DNA of 64,000 bases from Monoplex corrugatus (Eukaryota > Mollusca > Gastropoda > Littorinimorpha > Ranellidae): positions 33,888,696 through 33,952,695 of the forward strand of contig CM060307.1 of NCBI GenBank assembly GCA_030674185.1. The letters are read 5' to 3'. Positions within the stretch are counted from its first letter, which is position 1. Each line of letters begins with the position of its first letter. The position numbers and the translations under genes are program-made. The notes beneath the pieces were generated by a model. The model did no database searches. It was not told the DNA's origin and was given only the letters and a program-made list of their open reading frames with translations. Positions 32,890 through 42,815 of this stretch are shown here, one piece after another.

Positions 32890-33365
32890 AGCTCTTTTAG
32901 TGATCGAAATGATGGTCTGGTACATTGGAAACATATTGTAACATCTTCGTACAAGACCTGTAGAGACTTATAGAGAAATCTCAGTAGGTTGCTGTAATTT
33001 TCTTACTCTTCTGACATGGTTTATTTTTTAAACCAAAATGTCACGACAATGCGCTTTTTAGCAGAGAATGGCGTCGCGAACAGTATTACGCCATAACTAT
33101 CAATGACTCTTACTGTGGTTGAAAGCATCCGGTTTCCGTCCAGCCAGGCATGCGCACTGCTTTGGTCGTCATTGTGTCAGCTGTAACAGGACTAGCCTAC
33201 AGCACACTACCGCAAGGAAGATTTCATTGTGTGATGGTGTGGTCAGTCAGTCTGTCAGTCACGGTGAAGACAGGAGGCAGAAGAGCGCAGTGGTAAGGCA
33301 GCCTGACAAAGAAGACCCAAAGAAGGTAGGCAGAGCTGGTGTTTCTCTCTTTATTCCGTCCTAAG
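32890..33365 (+). other. Unclassified; possible exon with donor
   Basis: A plus-strand frame from 33119 (81 codons) spans a comparatively GC-rich stretch with a GCATGCGCAC motif reminiscent of NRF-1 sites and an AGAAG|GTAGGC donor-like site at 33325. No family match is recognisable, so it stays a candidate only. Confidence 0.2.
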
Positions 33366-33477
33366 CATTCACGACCAGAGGAGAAAGGCATCCATACGAC
33401 CATAGCATTCTTGTTCTTTTTTGTATTAACGTCTCAGCGTGTCCACTGTTAGGGACTGTTTTAAGGATGAAACGTGT

Positions 33478-33680
33478 CACTGTTTAGTTCTGTTCTGTAG
33501 ATTTTAAAGTCCTTCCACTCTCACAGTACACGAGGACTAGCACCAAAAAAAAAAAAAAAAAAAAAATTGCTCTAAGAAGCCTTTAAAATTTTCAGCAGCA
33601 TTGTGAGATTGGCCTGCCGATGCCTTTTTCGGTTCTCTTTGAATTGGATTAGGCTAGATACTAGATGATATGATACCCAC
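33478..33680. repeat. Dispersed family E, copy 2
   Basis: It matches 30535-30712 (CTGTTCTGTAGATTTTAAAG, CACGAGGACTAGCA, AGCCTTTAAAATTTTCAGCA, GCATTGTGAGATT). An A-run at 33545-33567 interrupts it. Confidence 0.65.
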
Positions 33681-33689
33681 CGTGTCACT

Positions 33690-34655
33690 AGCCTAACGCT
33701 CACTGGCATATAGGCCTACTCGGCATGTAAACCGCAATGACGACACTCACACTGCGAGCCTGTAGGCGAATCAACTCTCTGGAACCCTAGAGGCGCCAGG
33801 TTTATGTTTCTTCGTGCAAGCTCAGCGGTGCTTATCTTCAAATCGTGCAGCACACAGATTACACATCTACATCATTTTGCATAATATTCACTGAGATCGA
33901 AACTATGAGTATGACTGATATAAGTTAATGGATCTAAACCTTGCTAAAAGGGATTTTAGCCGTATTTTTACATATTTTGTTTCAATTAGGCCTAATATTA
34001 ATCCATGAAAAATATCAGACAAATAAGTAAATACACGATGACTCAGAAGTTTATGTGGACATATTTTGAATAGGTAGCCTAAATCAACCTTTCTGTGCAG
34101 AAATTGATCAGTGAATAGGCAGTAGAAAACAAATGATTTTGATTCAGAAACACGCAGTTCGACAAACAGTGCCGAGTGCCAGAGTCTTTCTAATACGGTT
34201 ACTACCTGGCAACATTTTATAACTGTGTCAGTTCTATTTACAAAAGGAGCAAGAATATTAATATCTAATAATTAAAGGTCACGGTGTGGTGTGATTCAAA
34301 TCAAAGATTAGAATACCACTATTCTTATCGTGATCTTAGAATTTCCATAATACATTTCATTATTTTACAAATGTCCAATTACTGTCACGGCTCACTGGTC
34401 GGAAGTTTGAACAGTGCCAAACGATCGAACAACTAAACTATTATTTCAAAAAAACGAGGGAAATTTCACCTCGAAGACATTTGTAATAAGAAATACATAG
34501 GCCTAGTTTTCTGCAAACAAGTGAGCTTGTTCTTTCTGCTGGGTGGTGGACTACAAAAAGACAATTACTGGAAATGTGCTTCACATATTCCAAACAATTA
34601 AAAAAGTTATTACTCTGCTTAGATGTTTTGATATAAGACGCAATAATAAATTTGT
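33690..34655. other. No gene recognised
   Basis: About 1 kb of AT-rich unique sequence holding three TAGGCCTA octamers (33711, 33987 and 34498) but no exon, RNA or repeat family I can support. Confidence 0.5.
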
Positions 34656-34659
34656 GTAT

Positions 34660-37600
34660 AAAGTTATGAACTAGCAAGAGCAGTGAATAAAGTTATGAAC
34701 TAGCAACAGCAGTGAATAAAGTTATGAACTAGAAAGAGCAGTGAGTGCAGTTATGAAATACTATAGCAAAACAAGTGAATAAAGTTATAAAACAGCAACA
34801 CCAGTGAATAAAGTAATGAAATAGCAGGACCAGTCAGTGAATAAAGTTATGAAATAGCAAGACCTGTGAATGAAGTTATGAAAGAGCAAGACCAGTGTAT
34901 AAAGTTATGAAACAGCAAGACCTGTGTATAAAATTATGAAAAGCAAGACCAGTGTATAAAGTTATGAAATAGCAAGACCAGTGTATAAAGCTATGAAACA
35001 GCAAGACCTGTGTATAAAATTATGAAATAGCAAGACCAGTGTATAAAGTTATGAAAGAACAAGACCAGTGTATAAAGTTATGAAACAGCAAGACCTGTAT
35101 AAAGTTATGAAATAGCAAGACCAGTGTATAGTCATGAAATAGCAAGACCAGTGTATAAAGTTATGAAATAGCAAGACCAGTGTATAAAGTTATGAAATAA
35201 CAAGACCTGTGTATAAAGTTATGAAATAGCAAGACCAGTGTATAAAGTTATGAAATAGCAAGACCAGTGTATAAAGTTATGAAACAGCAAGACCTGTGTA
35301 TAAAATTATGAAATAGCAAGACGAGTGTATAAAGTTATGAAAGAACAAGACCAGTGTATAAAGTTATGAAACAGCAAGACCTGTGTAAAAGTTATGAAAG
35401 AGCAAGACCGGTGTATAAAGTTATGAAATAGCAAGACCAGTGTATAAAGTTATGAAATAGCAAGACCAGTGTATAAAGTTATGAAACAGCAAGACCTGTG
35501 TATAAAATTATGAAATAGCAAGACCAGTGTATAAAGTTATGAAAGAACAAGACCAGTGTATAAAGTTATTAAACAGAAGACCTGTGTATAAAATTATGAA
35601 ATAGCAAGACCACTGTAAAAAGTTAGGAAATAGCAAGACCTGTGTATAAAGGTATGTAATAGCAAGACCAGTGTATAAAGTTATGAAATAGCAAGACCTG
35701 TGTATAACGTTATAACTAGCAAGACCTGTGTATAAAGTTATGAACTAGCAAGACCTGTGTATAAAGTTATGAAATAGCAAGACCTGTGTATAAAGTTATG
35801 AAATAGCAAGACCTGTGTATAAAGTTATGAAATAGCAAGACCTGTGTATAAAGTTGTGAAATAGCAAGACCAGTGTATAAAGTTATGAAATAGGAAGACC
35901 AGTGTATAAAGTTATGAAATAGCAAGAACCTTTGTATAAAGTTATGAAACAGCAAGACCGGTTATAAAGTCATGAAATAGCAAGACCCCTGTATAAAGTT
36001 ATGAAATAGCAAGACCAGTGTATAAAGTTATGAAATAGCAAGACCAGTGTATAAAGTTATGAAATAGCAAGACCAGTGTATAAAGTTATGAAATAGCAAG
36101 ACCTGTGTATAAAGATATGAAATAGCAAGACCTGTGTATAAAGTTATGAAATAGCAAGACCTGTGTATAAAGTCATGAAATAGCAAGACCTGTGTATAAA
36201 GTTATGACATAGCAAGACCTGTGTATAAAGTCATGAAATAGCAAGACCTGTGTATAAAGTTCATGAAATAGCAAGACCTGTGTATAAAGTATGAATAGCA
36301 AGACCTGTGATAAAGTTATGAAATAGCAAGACCTGTGTATAAAGTCAGTGAAATATGCAAGACCTGTGTAATAAAGTTATGAAATAGCAAGACCTGTAAG
36401 TATGAAATAGCAAACCAGTGTATAAATATGAAAAGCAAGACCTGTGTATAAAGTTATGAATAGCAAGACCATGTATTAAAGTTATGAAATAGCAAGACCA
36501 GTGTATAAAGTTATGAAACAGCAAGACCTGTGTATAAATTATGAAATAGCAAGACCAGTGTATAAAGTTATGAAATAGCAAGACCAGTGTATAAAGTTAT
36601 GAAACAGCAAGACCTGTGTATAAAATTATGAAATAGCAAGACCAGTGTATAAAGTTATGAAATAGCAAGACCAGTGTATAAAGTTATGAAACAGCAAGAC
36701 CTGTGTATAAAGTTATGAAATAGCAAGACCAGTGTATAAAGTTATGAAAACAAGACCAGTGTATAAAGTTATGAAAAGCAAGACCAGTGTATAAAGTTAT
36801 GAAACAGCAAGACCGTGTATAAAGTTATGAAATAGCAAGACCAGTGTATAAAGTTATGAAGAATAGCAAGACCAGTGTATAAAGTTATGAAACAGCAAGA
36901 CCTGTGTATAAAGTTATGAAATAGCAAGACCAGTGTATAAAGTTATGAAATCAAGACCTGTATAAGTTATGAAATAGCAAGACCAGTGTATAAAGTTATG
37001 AAAAGCAAGACCAGTGTATAAAGTTATGAAATAGCAAGACCGTGTATAAAGTTATGAAAGAGCAAGACCAGTGTATAAAGTTATGAAACAGCAAGACCTG
37101 TGTATAAAATTATGAAATAGCAAGACCAGTGTATAAAGTTATGAAATAACAAGACCAGTGTATAAAGTTATGAAACAGCAAGACCTGTGTATAAAGTTAT
37201 GAAAGAGCAAGACCAGTGTATAAAGTTATGAAATAGCAAGACCAGTGTATAAAGTTATGAAATAGCAAGACCTGTGTATAAAGTTATGAAAAAACAAGAC
37301 CTGTGTATAAAGTTATGAAATAGCAAGACCAGTGTATAAAGTTATGAAATAGCAAGACCAGGTATAAAGTTATGAAATAGCAAGACCAGTGTATAAAGTT
37401 ATGAAATAGCAAGACCTGTGTATAAAGTTATGAAATAGCAAGACCAGTGTATAAAGTTATGAAATAGCAAGACCAGTGTATAAAGTTATGAAATAGCAAG
37501 ACCTGTGTATAAAGTTATGAAATAGCAAGACCTGTGTATAAAGTTATGAAATAGCAAGACCTGTGTATAAAGTTATGAAATAGCAAGACCAGTGTATAAA

Positions 37601-39142
37601 GTTATGAAATAGCAAGACCAGTGTATAAAGTTATGAAATAGCAAGACCTGTGTATAAAGTTATGAAATAGCAAGACCAGTGTATAAAGTTATGAAATAGC
37701 AAGACCAGTGTATAAAGTCATGAAATTGCAAGACCAGTGTATAAAGTTATGAAATAGCAAGACCTGTGTATAAATGTATGAATAGCAAGACCTGTATAAA
37801 GTCATGAAATAGCAAGACCTGTTATAAAGTTATGAAATAGCAAGACCTGTGTATAAAGTCATGAAATGCAAGACCAGTGTATGAAGTATGAAATAGCAAG
37901 ACCTGTGTATAAAGTTATGAAATAGCAAGACCTGTCCTTAAAGTCATGAAACTAGCAAGACCTGTCTTTAAAGTCATGAAATAGCAAGACCATGCTTAAA
38001 GTCTATGAAATAGCAAGACCAGTGTATAAAGTGATGAAATAGCAAGACCAGTGTATAAAGTTATGAAATAGCAAGACCGTGTATAAAAGTTATGAACTAG
38101 CAAGACCTGTCTTAGTCATGAAATAGCAAGACCAGGTATAGTAAGAGAAAAGATAATACAAAATGTATAAAGTATGAAATAGCAAGACCTGTGTATAAAG
38201 TTATGAAATAGCAAGCATGAAGCCAGACTGACCGTTATAAAGTTATGAAATAGCAAGACCTGTCTTAAGTCTAATAGCAACCGTTAAGTGAAATAGCAAG
38301 ACCGTGTATAAAGTTATGAAATAGCAAGACCGTGTATAAAGTTATGAAATAGCAAGACCTGTGTATAAAGTCATGAAATAGCAAGACCTGTGTATAAAGT
38401 TATGAAATAGCAAGACCAGTGTATAAAGTTATGAAATAGCAAGACCTGTGTATAAAGTCATGAAATAGCAAGACCAGTGTATAAAGTTATGAAATAGCAA
38501 GACCAGTGTATAAAGTTATGAAATAGCAAGACCAGTGTATAAAGTTATGAAATAGCAAGACCAGTATATATAAAGTTATGAAATAGCAAGACCAGTGTAT
38601 AAAGTTATGAAATAGCAAGACTGTGTATAAAGTTATGAACTAGCAAGACCTGTGTATAAAGTTATGAAATAGCAAGACCTGTGTATAACAGGCTGGGTTA
38701 ACTCGCAGGGGATCCGCTAATTTCAGTGGATGAACAGAACTAGTTTCAGAGGGAAAAATTTTTTTTTTCAGAGGAAATATTACTGAAATAGTGTATTTGT
38801 CATCAGGAAATGCATCCATGATGCCTCAAAATTACAGAAATTCTTCAGCTTCTGGGGGGCTTACCCCCCAGCAGGGACGTTGACCCTGGACCCCGGCCAA
38901 TTTTCAGAGGAAACTATCTTCTTCTCTTACCCAGCCTGGTATAAAGTTATGAAATAGCAAGACCAGTGTATAAAGTTATGAAATAGCACGACCAGTGTAT
39001 AAAGTTATGAAACAGCAAAGACCATTGAATAAAGTTAATAGCAAGAGCAGTGAATGAAGTTATGAAACTGCAAGACCAGTGAATAAAGTTATGAAATAGC
39101 ATGACCAGTGAATAAAGTTATGAAATAGCAAGCAAGATTAGT
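34660..39142. repeat. 29-bp satellite, roughly 150 monomers
   Basis: Direct tandem repeat with a 29-bp consensus: ATAAAGTTATGAAATAGCAA followed by GACCAGTGT or GACCTGTGT. The left edge (34670-34900) and right edge (38990-39140) are diverged (GTGAATAAAGTTATGAA). The interior has many near-identical monomers mixed with 1-3-bp indel variants, so frames on either strand break often. There are no spacers, so it is not CRISPR-like. A 250-bp insertion splits it at 38689. Confidence 0.96.
38689..38938. mobile_element. 250-bp nonautonomous inverted-repeat element in the satellite
   Basis: Terminal inverted repeats CAGGCTGGGTTAA (left) and TTACCCAGCCTG (right), with a perfect 6-bp target duplication GTATAA (38683-38688 and 38939-38944). 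Removing the element and one GTATAA restores a perfect satellite monomer, which proves insertion. An internal hairpin CTGGGGGGCTTACCCCCCAG lies at 38850-38870. Superfamily is uncertain; 6-bp duplications are unusual. Confidence 0.85.
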
Positions 39143-39428
39143 TATTAAAGTGGTACTTTATCTGTAAAAAGATATATATAGTACGTAGAAGATGTTATGA
39201 AAAAATTGTATTCAATAGATTATTTATTAGCTCTTCCAATTTCTATTTTTTATTTTTTGTGATCTTGTCAACACTATTTGGTGCTGAGTAATACTGCTTT
39301 TGACGACGCGGTACTGATAGTAAACTGCTATTTTGTTTTCACCAGTAAGCGGTTACTGTCATTACTGGTCTACTTAAAATGCTGTTACTGATGACGCTGT
39401 GCCACATGGGTGTGTGTGTGTATGTGCC
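39143..39428. other. No gene recognised
   Basis: Unique AT-rich sequence between the satellite and family X. Confidence 0.4.
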
Positions 39429-39429
39429 T

Positions 39430-39965
39430 GGGGACTCTTTCAGTATAAATAGATCCCCGTCTTCTGGAAATTCTGTGCTAGAAATTTCCTCTTTTCTGTC
39501 ACTCTCTTTGTTTCTTTCTTCCTCCTTTGCTTTCTGTCATTTCTTCCTATCATTTTCTGCCTTACTGGTCCATTCACCTGTATATGTGTCCGATAAAGTC
39601 TTACGTACTTTCGCTTAGAATTGATAATTTGGTACATGTATTAAGTGCATTTTTGGTTCTAGGGAAATGAAATACGCGGAAGCAATTCTAGGTAATTTAG
39701 GCCCGTTTTTACACATATTTTAGTGTTCTTAGTTATGTTTAAATTTATAATCAGGTATGTTTTTTAACTACCTGTGTGATAAATTGGACGGAGCCGTCAA
39801 CGCCAGGGACATCTCCTTAGATTGTGTGCGCGAATGCATTGATATGTGTACTTAATTTTTCTTTTCCTTTTTTTTTTTTTTTCAATCGAAGTTTTGTGTA
39901 TTCTTTGAAACGGTTACACCCCTGATGTGGCTCTACACAGTCGGCTGGGCTTTAAATTAAACAAA
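39430..39965 (+). repeat. Family X (SINE-like), most complete copy
   Basis: It runs from GGACTCTTTCAGTATAAATA through AGAAATTTCCTCTTTTCTGT, TACTGGTCCATTCACCTGTA, GGTAATTTAGGCCCGTTTTT, TGATAAATTGGACGGAGCCG and GCGCGAATGCATTG to ACAGTCGGCTGGGCTTTAAA. It ends in AACAAAAATAATAG. About 530 bp and no reading frame. Confidence 0.75.
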
Positions 39966-40395
39966 AATAATAGTAACTGATGACACAGCCTGTAGGATTT
40001 ATGCGCAGGCTTTCAGTATAGGCATAAGTAGTCATTATTTGTGATGACACTGGCAGTGTAAGTGCACACACGTGAAAAATATTCCGAACGCGGAGACACC
40101 GTTTTTGGAAAACTGACACTGAAACTTACATGGATATTGAAGGAGACGGTACTTATCATCAGTTTTTAATACTGATTGGTGATCTGTCTGCTTTCACGAA
40201 AGCGTTGACACAAAATTGTGGATAAAGTGTAAAATACGGTTTAAGGGGAAGATTATGTCATGAGCAGGTTGCTTGAATAGTTGATATGATTTTATTTTAT
40301 TTATATATTGTACATACTACAATCTGTATGCGTATGTTTATACTCCTAGTTCATTGAGAGTTATGAATGGTTAAGATGTAGACTGTTCATGTGTA
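39966..40395. other. No gene recognised
   Basis: Unique sequence 5' of the first duplicated unit. A promoter for the downstream 219-codon gene would be expected hereabouts, but I see no convincing TATA or initiator context. Confidence 0.35.
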
Positions 40396-40396
40396 A

Positions 40397-40400
<4 letters not shown>

Positions 40401-40435
<35 letters not shown>

Positions 40436-40506
40436 TGTATACGATTTATTACGGTTGTTCATGTGAGCAATGTTTGTTTTATATATTTATACATATACAT
40501 ATACAT

Positions 40507-40564
<58 letters not shown>

Positions 40565-40672
40565 ATACACGATTCTCAAAACTACAATCAATAAATCAGC
40601 TCTATATTGTGTGCCTCACTCTCTCTCTCTCTCTCTCTCTTTCTCCCCCCCCCCCTCTCTCTCTCTCTCCCG
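40401..40672. repeat. (GT)n, (AT)n and (CT)n microsatellites before the U1 gene
   Basis: GT at 40401-40440, AT at 40509-40561 (about 26 units) and CT with a C-run at 40618-40672. The CT tract ends 20 bp before a splice-acceptor-like TTCCAG and could act as its polypyrimidine tract. Confidence 0.93.
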
Positions 40673-40716
40673 GTATGTGTATGTGTGTTCCAGGATTCAC
40701 TTAGTTCCTTGTTGAC

Positions 40717-41376
40717 ATGGAATTGTTTTTGGAAAATGCAGTTCATTACCTGGAGGAAGAATTCGATTTCAGGATCAGCATTCGATCCATGCTGCGAAAC
40801 GAAGAATACAACGACGCTGTCATCTTTACGCAAGAAACCACAATGCACAAAAAGACTCGCTGGGAGTTTCTGCTCACGTCCTTGGTAGATGATTTTTGCG
40901 GAAAAGAACTAAATACGTCGGCGCAGGAGGATTTCTTGGCTACGCTGGTCAGAATGATGTATCCAAGAGCTTCTAGCCACTGTGTACACCTTATCTTCCG
41001 ACTTTTTGCCACAGCCGTCACCAATAACAAGCTGGAACAGGCCAAACTTCTGTACGAGACTGGTGCCATCAGCAACAGTCATCTGGCCGAGCTACCTAAC
41101 CAAGACAAAATCCAAGGGATGCTGAATGGAGACGAGAACAGTCCTATGGCAACATTTCTTCGCTCGGTGGTAAGGCAGCCTCGCAGTTTGCGGTCTGCAG
41201 CTTCGATTAAAGTGTCCACACTTCTGGGAGATGATATTCGGAGCAGAGAGGACAGCGCTAAGAGTCTAGGACTTCCTGACGCTGCTTACGATGAAGTTGT
41301 GTTCAACAGAGCAATCTCTGATTATCAGACTGCGGTCCGTTTGAAACGGATAAATGATGAAGAGAATCGACGTTAA
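40717..41376 (+). CDS. 219-aa protein, ankyrin-like with SOCS/BC-box-like C-terminus (U1 copy)
   Basis: A single open exon: after TTCCAG at 40688-40693 an in-frame TAG precedes the ATG, so the ATG (GACATGG context) is the start. Residues 93-117 (IFRLFATAVTNNKLEQAKLL) resemble an ankyrin helix pair. Residues 164-196 fit a SOCS box, with S167-L168-x3-A172-x3-V176 matching the BC-box pattern used to bind Elongin C, then a LGLPDAA motif. If right, it would be a ubiquitin-ligase adaptor. The family assignment is inference; the intact frame in two units supports a real gene. A poly(A) signal is not visible in U1 because that flank is deleted. Confidence 0.6.
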   Translation: MELFLENAVHYLEEEFDFRISIRSMLRNEEYNDAVIFTQETTMHKKTRWEFLLTSLVDDFCGKELNTSAQEDFLATLVRMMYPRASSHCVHLIFRLFATAVTNNKLEQAKLLYETGAISNSHLAELPNQDKIQGMLNGDENSPMATFLRSVVRQPRSLRSAASIKVSTLLGDDIRSREDSAKSLGLPDAAYDEVVFNRAISDYQTAVRLKRINDEENRR

Positions 41377-41595
41377 AGCCTAAAACATTGTCCTCTGACG
41401 CTCAAGGAATATGCACGATAAACTGCCGTACTCTTTGGCTGTGAAGGGTCATTGGGAACATTGGGATTAGCACTGCAAGGTCTATATTGCAGTTTTATGT
41501 AGGCCTATTATATTACCAACGCAGTTTTATTTCCATGTATTGAAGGAAGAATCTTTTTAAATTTGATTTGGCTTTTTTATAAATTGGAGGCGTTG

Positions 41596-41726
41596 AATTA
41601 AGCAGAAAGGTTGTAGTTTCTGTTTATGTAGTGGCTTAATATGTCTTTGTGAGTTTGCTTTGGTGTTCGTAGTGGTATGTGGGTAAGTTGTATAATTAAG
41701 CAGAAAGGTTGTAGTTTCTGTTTGAT
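41596..41726. repeat. 98-bp minisatellite, U1 (about 1.3 monomers)
   Basis: AATTAAGCAGAAAGGTTGTA through GTGGTATGTGGGTAAGTTGT, one full and one partial unit. U2 has about seven units and U3 about five. The second monomer is cut at CTGTTT and joined directly to RTE sequence. Confidence 0.9.
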
Positions 41727-41868
41727 TGGCATTTGCCGGTAAGAATGCTTTTCATCTTCTTGAATGCTGTTTTGGCTTGGCCGATTCTGTTGGCTATTTC
41801 TGATGTGCAACTGCCGTCTGGTGAAATGATCGTTCCCAGGTATTTAAACTGGGACCATGATAGAAGAG
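41727..41868 (-). pseudogene. RTE C-terminal fragment, U1 (truncated)
   Basis: The minus-strand translation gives LLSWSQFKYLG and IANRIGQAKTAFKKM, the start of the RTE post-RT region. It is cut at the 2-kb deletion, leaving only 140 bp of the ~640 bp found in U2 and U3. Confidence 0.75.
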
Positions 41869-42815
41869 CGTTTCTATCAGAAAGAATGAATACATGTGTA
41901 CATACACTGCTGGATCAGCCACCAATGCTGTACAGTAACCAACAGAGGATCTGGTATCTTCTCAGGGACTCAACCACAGCAGCTGATGTTCCTACGGGCA
42001 TACACTTGAACAACTACCGAGCAGAAACAATGGCAGTCATACCAGCAGTCTGTATGATTCATAGTGTAGGTGACACATTCCATCAAATGGTCTTCCTTTC
42101 AGTTGCCTTCTGTTCTCCAGGCCCCAGAAAATGACCAGCTTCCCTACCTGACACGGCCTCCCAATGAGTCAGAGGAATGAGAAAAGTGGTCCTCCAGTGG
42201 ATCCCTGTTTTACTGTGGGATACCAGGAAAAGACATGCCAGGTGAGCCCACAAAAAGACGATCCCTCGAATGCCAACCAGACAATAGAGTCAGCTACAAG
42301 AAGAAAAGGAGCATTATGAGACTAACTCCTTTAACCCTTTGACTCCCACACCTGTCCACCAGCATCCTGCATTGTCAACCATGATAGCAAAGCAAAAACT
42401 TAACCTTTGACTCCCTCACCCTATCCACCAGCTTCCTTCCTGCAGGAGGCTGGTATTAGGGTGAGGGAGTCAAAGGTTAAGTTTTTGCAGTTGGTGGATA
42501 GGGTGTGGGAGTCAAAAAGTTAAGCCACAAAGAGAAAGGAATGACTATATTTTGTCTAGAGAGCAGCAATTGATCCTGACGAGGTTCCATACTGGCCACA
42601 ACAAGCTCATCGCACACAAGAACTGCAAGTTCAAACCGACACCTTCAGTAATTTGCACCTGCGGTCAATAAGACCAGACGGCTGAAAACATTGCAGCAAT
42701 GTGCCTCTGTCAAGTGCAGCAACTGGAGACATAATCGACAGCAACTCCTTTGACCATGGTAGCCGGCAGGAGCTAGAAAAAAAGCCACATTCGTCGCTAT
42801 GCCGAGATTTCATGT
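41869..42815 (+). pseudogene. LINE RNase H domain fragment inserted in the RTE, U1
   Basis: Plus-strand pieces of a retrotransposon RNase H domain: TYTAGSATNAVQ (normally YTDGS; catalytic Asp is Ala), NNYRAETMAV (catalytic Glu kept), VFLSVAF (normally FLSDA; Asp lost), CGIPGK..PDEPTKR near 42215-42260, and RLTPL, then after the MITE PQRERNDYILSREQQ and a TPSVICTCGQ Cys motif. Several stops and frameshifts are present. It interrupts the minus-strand RTE between RT and C-terminal domains. Which LINE clade it belongs to is unclear. Confidence 0.75.
42331..42523. mobile_element. Palindromic TTAA MITE in the RNase H fragment, U1 (copy 7)
   Basis: TTAACCCTTTGACTCCCACA to GGAGTCAAAAAGTTAA. It splits the RNase H LINE frame between TPL and K-PQRERN. 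Removing the element plus one TTAA restores CTCCTTTAAGCCACAAAGAG, an open frame. This demonstrates TTAA target duplication. Confidence 0.9.

Noticed and set aside
34660..39142. CRISPR-like direct repeat array
   Set aside because: Monomers are contiguous 29-bp repeats without unique spacers, in eukaryotic DNA and without cas genes.
40746..41075. Minus-strand 109-codon frame opposite the 219-aa gene
   Set aside because: Antisense shadow of the plus-strand gene, with matching shadows in U2 and U3 and no independent signal.
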